Below are positions 41,801-54,169 of a stretch of 64,000 bases of DNA, in pieces (within the stretch, counting starts at the first letter, position 1; every line of letters starts with the position of its first letter). The notes beneath the pieces are model-generated. The model saw nothing but the letters and a program-made list of their open reading frames with translations, ran no database searches and had not been told where the DNA came from. The stretch covers positions 6,183,001 through 6,247,000 of the forward strand of contig CP126195.1 in the NCBI GenBank assembly GCA_030272155.1, given 5' to 3'. Position numbers and translations under genes: made by a program. The stretch is from Tetradesmus obliquus. Taxonomy: Eukaryota; Chlorophyta; Chlorophyceae; Sphaeropleales; Scenedesmaceae.

Positions 41801-43283
41801 AACCGTCCCTGGAGCACGTCACAAAGTGCTGCAGGTATGAGTTGCCGCTGATGCAGGTGACAGGGCCATCATGGTCGCCACTGCTGCCGCTGCTGCCGCT
41901 CCCGTTGCTGCCACCATGGCTGCTGGCAGCAGCAGCAGTCTGTGGTGCGGCTGCAGCTGACACGCTCCTGCCAGTGTCCAGGCTCAGCATGTGGCAGCGG
42001 CCACAGGAGCTGCCCAGCAGCAGCACGCCATCCATGATGTGCCCACACAGCAGCTGCAGCAGCCAGCGCAGCAGCAGCAACAGCAGCAGCAGCAGCAGCA
42101 TCATGACAGACAGTGCCACAGAAGATATGGACGCACTCACGCCAGCAGCGCTTGATAATCTGCACCCTTGCCACTCAGGCTGCTCTATGCGTCAAACATA
42201 GCAGCCTGACCAACCCCGTCGCCAGCATGCTGCCGCATTCGCACCTGGTGTGACGCCTCCAGCTCTGCGATGCATGTGAGGCTGGCCAGGTCCCACAGCC
42301 GCACCACACTGCCGCCAGCCACCACCATACAGTTGCGCGCCGCATCTAGCAACAGCAGACTGACAGGCAGCAACCTGGAAGTCATCACAGCAGCAGCAGC
42401 AGCAGCAGCGCGTGGTCCATCAATCAGCGGTTGCAACAGCAGGGTGCAACACAAGCACTACTACTATCCAGCAGGGCAACAAGCAATGCACTCATCCGCA
42501 TCCACAGCTCCTCAACAGCAGCAGCACAAACAGCATCCACCTTGCACCCAGCCAGGCGACTCACTTGAGCACTGGCACGCGCAGCACCAGCAGCCCCTGG
42601 CGTGACGCGTCACACACCAACACCTCGCCCTTGGCTGTGCCAATGAACAGGTGGTCCTCGGTCACGCCACGAGCCATCACTTCTGCTGCTGCTGCTGCTG
42701 GTGCTGCTGTGTCTTGGCCAGCTGCTTGCGGATCAGCTCCTTTTGCTGCTGCTGGTGCTGCCTCTCTGACTGATAGCCCCAGGCTGCGTGCTGCTGCTGC
42801 GTCCATGCTGGCGCCCTGCATGAAGGCTATGCTGCAGCAGCGCTCGCGCTCCAGGTGCGTCCACGCCTCCTGCAGCAGCAGCAGCAGCAGCAGCAGCGGC
42901 AGCAGCAGGGGCAGCATCAACATGCTGCAGCACCGGCGATCAAGCATAAATGCAAACATATCCTGCAAGAAACTGTCATAACAGTTCACACTGTACACCA
43001 GGCGGAAACCATAAAATACAACAGCAAGCTCATGCTCCCATGCAGTGCATGCTGCAGCTGTCAGCGCTTTCTGCCACATAAACCCACGCCACACCTGCAG
43101 CACTGGCGGCCGTGTGAGGTGCAGCTCCCACACATGCACGTGCCCGTTGCTCAGCAGCGCAAACAGGCGCCCCCCTGCGAGGTCCGCTGCCGCCTTCAGC
43201 AGGCCGGCGCTGGACAGCTGCGGCACTGTAGTGAGCGCTGACCTGTCAGAGCAGGTGCTGCTGGCATCAAGCTGTGTCATTGA

Positions 43284-43314
<31 letters not shown>

Positions 43315-45044
43315 CGATCAAGGGGTTGTACAGTAGTATCCTTGCTAGCACCATATTTGTCAGGCATCTACCTGCGTCGAGGCCATTAAGAGCCAAAGCG
43401 CACAGCAACTGACCACTGCGCCAAGCCCAGCCATGCCAAGCCGCCAATCAGCTGGTGTGCACTGCAGCCGCATAATATTCAAAGCGCGGGGTTGGCTGGC
43501 GCCTCACCAAGCGTATGCTGCTGTCGCTGAAGGTGGCCATCAGCAGGCCGTGCCCTGCTGGCTCCAGCGAGGTGAGGGCGCAGCTGGCGCTCATCCAGGG
43601 CTGCGCGGCCTGGCGCAGCTTGAAGAACTTCACCTGCAGGGCGATGATGCACATAGGACATGCGGTGTGGGCATGAAAAGACTGCGCAGCCATGCCCAGG
43701 ATTCGCACACCATAACAATGAGTGTGCAGTTATGACAAATACGGAACGCGCGAAGGACAAGAGGGTGCACAGAGAGGCTGCGAGATAGATGCAGACGCAA
43801 AGCTGACGACGCGCCATCCCACGATGTATGAGAAGCCGCATGCGGTTAGTGCTTTGCCCACCGTGTGCTCACCATGTTGCCCGCCAGGCACAGGAAGTGG
43901 TCTGGCTTGTAGAACTGGATGCTGCCCACCGCCTCAGGCAGCTTCATCCTGCGGCATGCAGCAACAAGAGGCGTTGCAGAAAGCACATGAGCAGGTGCGC
44001 AAACAGCAAGAGCACCTGGCAGCTATAGAGCATGCGTTGAATGCAGGCTGCTTGATGTACTGCACAATCCGCAAGTTGCAGAGCCACAGAAGCAGTTGCA
44101 GGACTGCAGGACCGCAGTGCGCATGCTGCCCGCACCTGAACAGCTGCTGCCAGCTGTCTGTGCTCCACGCCACCACAAAACCATCTAGTGACGCAGACAG
44201 CAGCCAGGGCCGCCCAGCTGCGGGCGCCACGCAGTGCGCGCCAGCAGCAAAGCACCCCAGCGAGCATAGCCTGTCCAGCCGCCCGCCCTGCTGCAGCTGC
44301 CACACCTGCAGGGACAGCAGCCGTGCCAGCCAACCAATCACAGCCCAACCACCAATAGGCCGGAATTAACATGCAGCACAGGCACGTAGCTACATGCAAT
44401 TTACTAGAAGTTGCAAAAACTGCAGCCTGTGCAGCTACAGTCGCGCATTTACAGCTGCAGGCCTGCAACAGTGCCGTTGCGGCGTAGAACACACGCAGCT
44501 GCTGCGCACCGCGATGGTCGGCTCCCGCGCTGCCGTGACCAGCTGCTGCTGGCCTGCCAGGAAGGCCATGCTGACCAGCGGCTGCTGCGCCAGGCCCCGC
44601 CAGCTGTACAGCCGTGCCCCGCTGGCAGCATCATAGCCGTACACGTCTGCCTGCAGGCAGCAGAGCATGGCGGTAGACAAACCGGCAGCAGGCAGCGCAG
44701 CGCGGTTACCGCCAGCCACTCCACAGCAGTGTGTGGCTGCAAGCAGCAGCTGCTGCTGTCAGTACTCATGCTGCCCTCATCACCTTGCTGACTAAATCGC
44801 TTGGGTGGCCGCCTTGCGCCACTACAACATGCTGCAGCAGCTGTGTCTGTGGTCAGCACACACTCTGCTGACCCACCGTCTGGCCTGCAGGCCCCTGCGC
44901 GACACCGCACCTGAAACATGACCAGCAGCAGCTGCTGCTGCGCCAGCAGCTGCATGTCGCTGACCCAGCTGATGTCACCCGCATCCGGCACTGCCATGTC
45001 TGCAGCAGTCAGCTTGGTCTTCAGCCCAGGCACCCTGCAGGCCA

Positions 45045-45076
<32 letters not shown>

Positions 45077-46593
45077 ACAACAGCAGCAGCAGCAGTACAT
45101 GTTTAATGTTCTGCTTGATCTACTACCGCAACTGCAACACCTGCTGCTACCGCAGGGCAGGTCTGGTGTCTGGGCGAGCCTGCAGCTACATGTGATGTGC
45201 TGCTGCCTGACAATGGCTGATGCACGTACATCAGCTGCTGCTAGCAAGGCCCGTATACGCCACCAGCAGCCGCTGCTTGCCACCCACTGGTATGTCAGCA
45301 GCTCCTGCGCCTGCTGAAACCTGCCATAGCACCAAGGCACCACCTCTCCTGCAGGACAAATTGCAGCTGCTGTGTTTTAACGTACTGTTACGCACCACAC
45401 ACTGCTATAACACAATGGCAGCTGCTGTGTTTGCCCTTACTGCCGTGCCATCAAGGTGGGCCTGTCGCAGGTGGCATGCGCATGCACAGCTACTGCTGCT
45501 GACATTGCTGTGGCGGTGAAACAGTATGCAGTGCTGCCCGCCTGCCACACCTGCTGCACTGAGCCAGGGCCTGTCGCTTGCAGGAAGCGCCTTCTCATGA
45601 GCATAGCCCTCACAGTCTGCCTTGCTGCCCCACAGCTTCACTCCTGCTGCGCCTGCTGTGATGATCGTGTCATTGTGGCTGCAGCGGCAGCATGCAGCAG
45701 GAGCAGCGGAACAGAGCCTCTGCATTCACACCACCGCAAGAGCTGCAACAGCATTGCAGTGCAGTCCTGCATTTCCATGTGCTGTCAGTACTCTTCCTGC
45801 TCCAACGTGAACCCCGCAGCGGGTTCGTCAATACATTGTATACACAAAACAGCTGCCAGTGCAGATATCTGTACACAAGCAGCGCAGTTGCTGTGTGTTG
45901 CAGGCAGGCACTGCAGCCAGCAGCACACCTGTTGTACAGCAGTGCTGTCACAACGCCACACGTCCAGGTCATGCTGCTGCGCAGCCGCATCTTTTCCATT
46001 GCGTACACCTTCAAGCTGCAGTCCAGGCATGCTGCAAGGATGACGCCGCTGGCAGCGCCGAGACCAGTTGGCACTGCATGGCACACTGCTGACACAAAGT
46101 TGGGCCGCTGCAGCGCCTTTGTGTGCTGCACCTCGATGTGGTCAGGGTCGAGTGGGGGCCTGCTGAAGACATGCAGCGCACTCTGGTCCAGTGAGAGGAA
46201 GGTGGGGTGGCCCCTGCCACAGGTGGAGATGCTCTTTATGCGGTTGCCTTGCTGGTAGGTGATGTCCTGCAAGTTGGCGGGACAGCAGCAGCATGAACAG
46301 CAGGCAGTATGCTAGCAGTGGCAGAAAGACTGCAAGCTAGCAGGAGTCTGGTAACTCCAGTGATAGACGGTGTACTGCTGCACAGTGCTATGTATCTGGA
46401 GAACAAAGACGGTGCTTTGACAGTGTTGCCAGTTGAACCAGCGGGCGCAGCTGCTGTGTCAATCAACAGAGGGCCCAGGCGTCGAAGGAGTGCAACACAT
46501 GCAGATAAACGGACTGTTGCTTATTATACCAACACTCACCTCATTGAAACCAGGTGGCAAAACGTCCCCGTGCTTGTTCCTGGGTGTTCTCAT
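38806..46593 (-). CDS. WD-repeat protein with long low-complexity C-terminus (15 exons)
   Basis: Exons from the start: 46540-46593, 45929-46266, 45614-45678, 45259-45313, 44911-45034, 44510-44650, 44136-44305, 43873-43948, 43508-43633, 43095-43367, 42565-42869, 42245-42374, 41793-42053, 41278-41464, 38806-40886. They sum to 4386 nt, 1461 residues, with every phase consistent. The first half carries many WD40 blades: TALLYNSHNDTIITAGAAGVKLW, LLSASLDGFVVAW, LFALLSNGHVHVWEL, MVVAGGSVVRLWDL, YLQHFVTCSRDGYVKV. The last exon encodes about 690 mostly disordered Q-, S- and A-rich residues, with a lysine-rich stretch (KPKKQKKKKKGKGRK) that could be a nuclear signal. It is probably a two-propeller scaffold; resemblance to WDR-type ciliary proteins is possible but unproven. 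Start ATG chosen because MRTPRNKHGDVLPPGFNE joins in phase 0 to the next exon. No exon echoes seen in its 14 introns. Confidence 0.85.
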
Positions 46594-47290
46594 GCTGCTG
46601 CTCCTGCTGCTCACTGCTGAACTTGCCTGTGGTGCAGCGAGCTACCTGAGACACGACTACATGTGCCACAAATCGCAGATGAATTTGTGATGGATGTAAT
46701 ACCACTGCTGCTGCGCATTGAGCCCGCCCCTCAAGGGCTGTGGGGAAGATTTTCGTCAGGCACCAGTACTGGTCAAGCAAGGTGGTATACTGTCAAGTGG
46801 ACAGCAGTGGCACTGCACCGTGATATACCCATCCATCGTTTCTTTCACAGTGCGATGAACAAGTTAGAGAACGGTGATCCACCAACGAAATTAATCGAGG
46901 ACAGTCGTGTCGCATGTGCAAGATATGCCTTATGCGTCTAAGAGCTATGTACACCTGAATTAAACTCCGTTTTCCAGCAAAGCGTAACCGTGCTTACATC
47001 AGTGAGGAACCCTACGTGCACATGTGGGGGCGCTGTCATCTGTTGCATGGCTGACACTGTCATAGGCTTTCAAATGCCGGTTGCCAGTCAAGGGTCCTTG
47101 CGGTCTGATTCAAGCACAAGGTGGTTGCTAGGAATTATATGGCTGGATCACACGAAGCTAAGTCTAGCTTGAGTCAAATCAGTCGCTTGCAGGTGACTGG
47201 CGGGTGACCTGCTGGCCAAGTTGCTCCTGCAGCACTTGCGTGCTGCTAGCAGCAGATTTCACCCGCACCAGCTCCACCAGTCTGCTGTTC
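46594..47290. other. Intergenic between WD-repeat and Q-rich genes
   Basis: No gene supported. It holds the upstream region of the WD-repeat gene. Confidence 0.4.
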
Positions 47291-47318
47291 TTACAAGTCT
47301 GAGTTTTTATGTGTTACA
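47291..47318 (-). terminator. Candidate TGTAA poly(A) signals for the Q-rich gene
   Basis: Two minus-strand TGTAA pentamers, at 47314-47318 and 47291-47295, about 310-340 nt past the stop codon. Weak evidence on its own. Confidence 0.3.
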
Positions 47319-47417
47319 CAATGGGAACAGCCCGCACTCCAGCCAATATCAGGCTCATTGGGCAACCACCTAATCCATCAGCCATCAACCTTCCATCATC
47401 TGAACAAGCCCTTGTCC

Positions 47418-47606
47418 TCAACCCTCCCCAAACCAAGCCGGCATAGCTTTTCCAGACGCCAGCAGCACAGTCCCAACATTCTGCGCGCTGCGCTTGTAGT
47501 CATCACGTGCACTGCACAGCAGCGCCTCACCACTGCTGGTGTTCACCAGCACTCCACTCCGCACAAAGCTGTGCAAAGCTGGCACTGGCAGCTGCACCCT
47601 CAGCAT
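47418..47606 (-). repeat. Diverged copy of the last exon of the Q-rich gene
   Basis: ARDDYKRSAQNVGTVLLASGKAMPAWFGEG-stop resembles the true ending LGDDYMRSVQHVAAELLEWAKVLPAGCGQG-stop in length and order, including the position of the stop. It lies just past the true stop, probably in the 3' UTR. Confidence 0.8.
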
Positions 47607-47627
47607 ACCAGGTTATTTAAGAACGCC

Positions 47628-50600
47628 TCATCCCTGCCCGCAGCCAGCCGGCAACACCTTCGCCCACTCCAGCAGCTCTGCCGCCACATGCTGCACGCTG
47701 CGCATGTAGTCGTCACCAAGCTTGGGGCACACGCAGCGCAGGTAGCGCTGCATCTGCAGCACGCCTGCCGCATCCTGCGGGCGCAGCACCTCAAAGGCGA
47801 TCTTGATGCAGGGCTGCAGGTTGGCCACCCAGTGCATCCAGCCGGCCTGCAGCAAGCAGGGTTTGCAGCGTTGCAGAGGCAGGGTGATGAAACAAAAAAT
47901 AAACTCGAAGCGCACCACGTGCTTGACATGAGGTTCGAAGAGTGCACTGAACCTGCATGCTGTCGAATCCAACCGTATATGCAGAAGGATACAAGACAGG
48001 CAAGCGTTGCAAGGGCCAGGCCCTAGCCACTGCAGAAGAACCAAGAATTGCATCTTATCTAAGCAGGCACGGAGCAAGTGGAGTAAGGGCCTGTACGGCT
48101 GCTGTGCCCTGCCCAGTGTAAAGAATGTTGTGCGCCCTGGCAAAACAACCTCTGTAACACGTCACGGCCCAAATCGCACAAGGCAGCGCAACAGCATGTG
48201 CTGGCAGCTGCTGCAGTACGCTGTCACAAATCACCCACATCATAACTGACCGCACCCAGGACGCTGGCACTGCCACCCACCTTTACGCTCACTCCCTCTC
48301 CAGCAAACTGATCCAGCAGCACGGCATGCTGACTGCCCATAAAGTTAGCCACCTCCAGCATAGCATCAGCAGGCAGCCGCCACCCCCCTAGCAGCAGCTC
48401 CAGCTGCTTTTCTTCCTGCGCAGTCAAACGGTCAACAGGCGGCGCCCGGCGCTGCTGCTTTGCCGCCTCCTGCAAGCGCTGCTGCAGCTGCCACGCTGAC
48501 AGCACTGCCTGGGCATCCTGTACCGCCTGCTGCGCTGCTTTGAGCTCCACTACTGCTGCTGCTGCCCGGCGCTTGCTTGCATACTGCGCTGCAGCGCTGA
48601 CTCGCGCCCTGTCCAATTCCTGCTCACATTTCTTGGCATGCAACTGCCGCTGCCGCTGATCATCCAGCAGCCACAGCAGCCGCCGCAGATGCGGCACGCA
48701 TGCAAAGACAGCAGGGCTAATGAACAGCCAGCGCGCAAGTGCTAGCTGCTGCAGCTGCTGCAGCTGCTGCGGCGTGGTGCTGTCGTCTGCAAGCGCAAAC
48801 GCATACGTAACAGCAGCAGCCGGGTCGATGTGACCAGGTGTGCTCGAGCCTGGCAGCATTCCAACCAGCAGCAGTGACGGCTCAACGATCTTGTTACATA
48901 ACAAACTGTCACAGCTAGCGCTTGCACTGAACCTCAGGCGCAGCGCTGTGGCCAGCACATTTAGCGCAGCAGCGCGCGATGTGTCGCCATCTGCCTGCGC
49001 ATATGCCGCTTGCTGCCGCACCTGCTGCTCATGCCGCGCAGCAGCGGCTGCTGCCACACTTGTGCTGCAGCTGGGCAAGAAACTGCTGCTGCTGCCACCT
49101 GCACTGCCAGACTGCTGCTGCTGCAGCTGCACTGCAGCCGGCTGTAGCAGCCGAGCTGCCTCCCGCTCTGCTGCAAACACACCCACTGGCTGGTCCAGCC
49201 CATCCTGCAAACTGCACTGAAAGTATGGCAGCGGCTGCCTGTCCCTACGCTGCAGCTCAGCCATCACTACTGCTGCTAGCTGCTGAGGGCTGTGCGGTGG
49301 GCTGCCTGTGTATCCCAGCTTATTGCGCAGCCCTTGATACACATGGTCCGGCAGCAGCTCTGCCAGCAGTGCTGCTAGCTCACTGTGTGAGAATGATAGC
49401 TTGCTGCCGCCTGGCTGGCCCTCGGCTGCATCGAGGAACACCTTGCTGGCCAGCTTGTGTGGCTGGTGCTGTATGTACAGGTGGTAGATGTGTGGCAGCA
49501 CAGCACAAGAAGATGGAGCGGCAAGAATGTTAACTGTAACGGAGTGCTTAGCACAGAGCATTTGAGCATCTGCAGCAGTGAATCCGGCAGTGGGGTGCCA
49601 TGGCATCTGCAAAACCTGAAGCAGCAACGACTGCTTTGTGTAGCATCACAAACTGCTGTGTTGCGCCTGCTGGGTCATTTCAACACAACATGATGGTGTG
49701 CACTATCCCAGGCATGTGCCGCCTCCTCGCCCTTCATCTGCAGTGCGCCACGAACTACCCCACCTGCTTACAGGACAAGCCACAGCTAGCAAAAAATCCA
49801 TGGCACTCCCACACCAACAGCAGCACGCTATTACACCATACACACCACACGCGCCCGCTGCCAGAGCTGCTTGTAAGATGGCGGCCGCCGCACTGGCAGC
49901 AGCTGGAGGGCCGGCCGAAGCCACGTGCAACATGATGGTGTGCACTACCCCAGGCATGTGCTTCCTCGCCCTTCACCTGCAGCGCGCCACCAACTACCCC
50001 ATCTGCTTCCAGGACAAAAAAAACACAGCTCCACGCCACTTCCAAACCAACCAACAGCAGCAGGCTATTACACCATACACACCACACGCGCCTGCTGCCA
50101 GAGCTCCTTGTAAGCAGGTGGCCGCCGCACTGGCAGCAGCTGCAGGGCCGGCCGAAGCCACGTGCAACATGATGGTGTGCACTGTCCCAGGCTTGTGCCG
50201 CTTCCTCAGGCTTCATCGACAGCGTGCCCCCAACCACCCCATCTGCTTGCAGGACAAGCTGCAACTAGAAAAATACCACGGCACTTCCACACCAACAGCA
50301 GCACGCTGAAACCATGATGCACCACACCACACGTACCTGCTGCCAGAGATCCCTGTAAGCAGGCGACCGCCGCACAGGCAGCACCGCCACCAGCTGCTCC
50401 AGCAGCAGCAGCTGCGGCACCTCTAGCAGCCTCTCCTGCTGCGCCAGCAGTAGCCCACCAGCAGCCACACAAGAACGCACCTCTGCTTGCAGAGCAAACC
50501 ACAGACGGATGATACCATCGCACTTTCACGCCAACAACAGAATGCTATGGGGCCAACTAACATACTACACGCACCTGCTGCCAGAGCTCCTTGTAAGCTG

Positions 50601-52942
50601 GTGGCCGCCGCACAGGCAGCGCCGCCACCAGCTGCTCCAGCAGCAGCAGCTGCGGCACCTCCAGCAGCCTCTCCTGCTGAGCCAGCAGCAGCCTGGCCCT
50701 CAAGCAAGCCCCCACACTGGCATGCCTGCTAGATGGCAGGGCAAAGCCGCATGCCTCTGGGGGTGCTGCTGCTGCTGCACCGGATGCTTTAAGGTAGCAG
50801 GTGCTGCACAGGACCAGGCGCTGCGTGCCCTGGGATAGGTCGGGTGTCTTTGCGCTGCTGCTGCTGCTGCTGCTGCTGAGGTGGGATGAGAGCCCTACTT
50901 GTGGCTCCTGCAAGCAGCAAATAGCAGACCAACAGCAGGGCAGGCGTTTGAGCTGGCGGGTCTTCAGGTGGTCCACACACCTTAGATGGTGCAAGAGCCC
51001 TTGCTTGAGAGTCACCAGGCAGTACAAGCAACCCAACATACCACACAACAGGAACTACACTGGCCGTTGCTGCAAACTCACCAAGCGGTTCAAGCAAACT
51101 GGCTGTGCTGCACATCCATGCAGTACAGACGCTTTGGCTGTGTGCAGTACACTTCTTAATGAGACAGTCGACCTGGCAGTACATATCAGCCCAGGCAGTA
51201 CAAGCACTCCTGCTGCTGCCTCACCAGGCGGCGGTACATAGCAACCAGTAGTGCAACCTCCCTCGCTGCACACTACCGGGCGATTCAAGCAACTTGGCAG
51301 TGCATCTTCACCCAGGCAGTACAAGCACTCCTGCTGCTGCCTCACCAGGCGGCGGAACAAACCAACCAGTAGTTCAACCTCCCTTGCTGCACACTACCAA
51401 ACAGCCTAAGCAGTCTGGCAGAGCACGCACACATGCACGCACGCACACACGCACGCACGCACACACTGGGCAGTACACGTAGCTGCTTTCAAACTTCCTG
51501 CTTCTGCCTCACCAGGCGGTACGCCAGCAGGCTGAGCCGCTTCAAGGACTCCCCACAGATGCTGCAGGCTACTAGGCAATCCAAAAAGTCTGGCAGTACA
51601 CATGCACACCCACACCCAGGCAGTACAAGCACCCCTGCTGCTGCCTCACCAGGCGGAGGTTCATATCAGCCAGCAGTGCAACCTCCCTCGCTGCACACCA
51701 CCAAACAGTGCAAACAGTCTGGCAGTACACACGCATGCACGCACGCACGCATGCACGCACGCACACACGCATGCACGCATGCACGCACTGGGCGGTACAC
51801 GTAGCTGTTTCAAATTTCCTGCTGCTGCCTCACCAGGCGGTACGCCAGCAGGCTGAGCCGCTTGAGGGACTCCCCACAGATGCTGCATGCACCCGTAGCC
51901 ACAGTAGCCGGCAGCTCGTCTGCTGCCCGTATGCAAGCCAGAGCCTGCAGCAGCTCAGCCTTGCTGCCGGCTGCCAGGTGCACAGACAGCGCATCAACCA
52001 GCTGCAGTATGCGCTGCTGGTCTGACTCCGACAGCTGCTGCTGCTGCTGCTGCTGTTGGGGTGCTTGTAGATCCAGCGACCCTGGTGGTGGCAGATCAGA
52101 CAGCCACAGGGCAACTGCTGCAGGCTGCTGCTGCTGCTGCTGCCGGCGTCGTTTGTGTAGCTGCTGCTGGCTGTCTCGCACAACTGAACGGCCCCTGGTC
52201 TGCGGCGATAAGCACATATGCAGAAATGGCATGCAGTGTGTGTTGGCCAATTTGCACATTGGTGACTGCACGGAGTTCGTATCAGCTGTGCACTTTGATT
52301 GCCTGTGATGAAGAGGCATAACAGTAAGCACAGCAGCAGCAATGGGGTGATGACTCATGACCTGCAGCTGCTGCATGTCACTTGCACGCAAAAGTGCGCA
52401 CGACCAGTGCTACTCACCACACGCTGCGTGCTCTCAGCTTCAGCTGCTGCCGCTGCAGCTGCAGCCAGCAGCTCGATGCCATCCATATGAGAAGCCAAGC
52501 CATCAGGAAGCTCTGCTGGTGCACCCTGCTCATCCTGCTCATCCTTATCAACAGGCAGCCCATCAGGCTGCCATGTTGGCTCATCCTGCTGCTCCTGTTG
52601 CTGTTGCTGTTGCTGCTCTTCCTGCTGCTCCTGTTGCTGCTGCTCCTGTTCCTGTGCCTGTTCCTGCTGCTGCTGCTGCAGCATGGGCTGTTGTACCTGA
52701 GGCTGTTGCTGTTGCTGCTGCAGCATGGGCTGTTGTACCTGAGGCTGCTGCTCTTGCTGGTCCTGTGGCTGTTGCTGCTGTTGCTGCTGCAACATGGGCT
52801 GCTGTACCTGAGGCTGCTGCTGCTGCTGCTGTTGCTGCTGCAGCATGGGCTGTTGTACCTGAGGCTGCTGCTGCTGCTGCTGCAGCATGGGCTGTTGTAC
52901 CTGAGGCTGCTGCTGCTGCTGCAGCATGGGCTGCTGTACCTG

Positions 52943-52973
<31 letters not shown>

Positions 52974-54169
52974 AGCAGCATGGGCTGTTGTACCTGAGGC
53001 TGCTGCTGCTGCTGCAGCATGGGCTTGTGTACTTGAGGCTGCTGTTGTTGCTGGTCCTGTGGCTGTTGCTGCTTCAGCTGCTGCAGCATGGGCTGCTGTA
53101 CCTGCGGTTGTTGCTGCTGTTGCTGCTGTTGCTGCTGCAGCATGTGCTGCTGCACCTGCGGCTGCTGCTGCTGTTCCTGTAGCTGCTGCTGCTGCTGCAG
53201 CATGGGCTGTTGCACCCGTGGTTGCTGCTGCTGCTGCTGCTGTTGCTGCTGCAGCATGTGCTGCTGTACCTGAGGCTGCTGCTGTTCGTGTAGCTGTTGC
53301 TGCTGCAGCATGGGCTGTTGTGCTTGTGGTTGTTGCTGCACTCGTTGCTGCTGCTGTTGCTGCTCCTGTGGCTGCTGCGGCGGCGGCATGGGCGGCAGCA
53401 CTTGCTGCTGCTGCTGCTCTTGCTGCTGTTGCTGCTCTTGTGACTGTGGCGGCGGCAGCATGCGCTGTTGTACTTGTGGTTGTGGTTGCTGCGGCGGCGG
53501 CGGCGGCGGCAGCATGGGCTGCTGTGCTTGTGGTTGTTGCTGCAGCTGCAGCTGCAGCTGCTGCTGCTGCGGCATGGGCTGCAGTACTTGCTGTTGTTGC
53601 TGCAGCTGCGGCTGCAGCTGCTGCTGCTGCAGCTGCTGCTGCTGCTGCTGCTGCTGCTGCAGCGCATGCTGCTGTACCTGCTGCTGCTGTACCTGCTGCT
53701 GCTGTACCTGCTGCTGCTGCTGTTGCTGCAGCATGTGCTGCTGATGCTGATGCTGCCCAACAGCACCGGCTAGCGGCATAGTAAGTGGCTGCTGCTGCGC
53801 AGGCCCCTGCTGCTGTTGCACAGGTATGCTCGGGGCCTGCGGTACTGCGGTTGCCTGCAGTGCCCTGCTCATCAGCAGTGCCTGCTGGCACTGCAGTGCC
53901 GCTGCAACCTGCTGCTGCTGCAGCTGCCCCAGCTGCACTAGTGCGGCCGGTGGTAACTGCATGAAGCGCATAAGTGACTGCATCGACTGGCGAGCGATCT
54001 CTTGCTGTTGCTGCTGTATCAGCTGCTGCTGTCGCATCTCCTCTTCAAGCTGCCGCTGATCGGCCTCACGCTGACGCCTCTCGCGCTGTGCTCTCTTTTC
54101 AGCCGCCCATCTCTTTCTTTGCTCCGGCGACCCCGCATAATCCTTTTCTGGACGGTATCGCTTCCCCAT
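47628..54169 (-). CDS. Glutamine-rich protein with split CxxC...CxxC motif (5 exons)
   Basis: Exons: 52418-54169, 51834-52199, 50575-50829, 48281-49606, 47628-47846, all phase 0, giving 3918 nt and 1305 residues. It starts MGKRYRPEKDYAGSPEQRKR and continues into a charged, probably coiled-coil segment (EKRAQRERRQREADQRQLEEE). About 400 residues dominated by Q with repeated QPQVQQPMLQQ units follow. Across the exon 2/exon 3 junction sits CSIC, 21 residues, CSTC, which could bind one zinc ion. Exon 4 is folded-looking, with a coiled coil (ELDRARVSAAAQYASKRRAAAAVVELKAAQQAVQ). I do not recognise the family; Q-rich plus coiled coil suggests a nuclear regulatory or RNA-associated scaffold, but that is a guess. 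Introns 2 and 3 hold echo arrays of the flanking exon edges. Confidence 0.8.
49686..50460 (-). repeat. Three echoes of Q-rich gene exon 3 3' edge in about 240 bp tandem units
   Basis: Tandem units of about 240 bp start near 49686, 49927 and 50166. They carry copies of the exon end (PAYKELWQQ and upstream residues) at 50337-50460, about 50096-50164 and about 49857-49925. The donor decays with distance from the true exon: GTGCGT (true, 50569-50574), then GTACGT, then GCGCGT-like in the two farthest copies. Confidence 0.88.
51225..51566 (-). repeat. Echoes of Q-rich gene exon 2 3' edge
   Basis: The exon end plus donor (CTG-GTGAGGCAGCAG; YRL followed by VRQQQ) recurs with donors near 51225, 51346, 51510 and also near 51650. 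The true exon end is 51834. The copy at about 51514-51566 keeps the longest exon stretch (CGESLKRLSLLAYRL with changes). Confidence 0.88.
51425..51791. repeat. GCAC/ACGC microsatellites in intron 2 of the Q-rich gene
   Basis: Two (GCAC)n / (ACGC)n tracts, at about 51425-51475 and 51728-51791, each next to an exon 2 echo. They were probably duplicated together with it. Confidence 0.9.

Noticed and set aside
52357-53891. Long poly-A, poly-L, poly-C and poly-S frames overlapping the Q-rich exon
   Set aside because: They are the other frames and the opposite strand of a CAG-rich coding exon; the Q frame has the start codon, donor and phase-consistent downstream exons.
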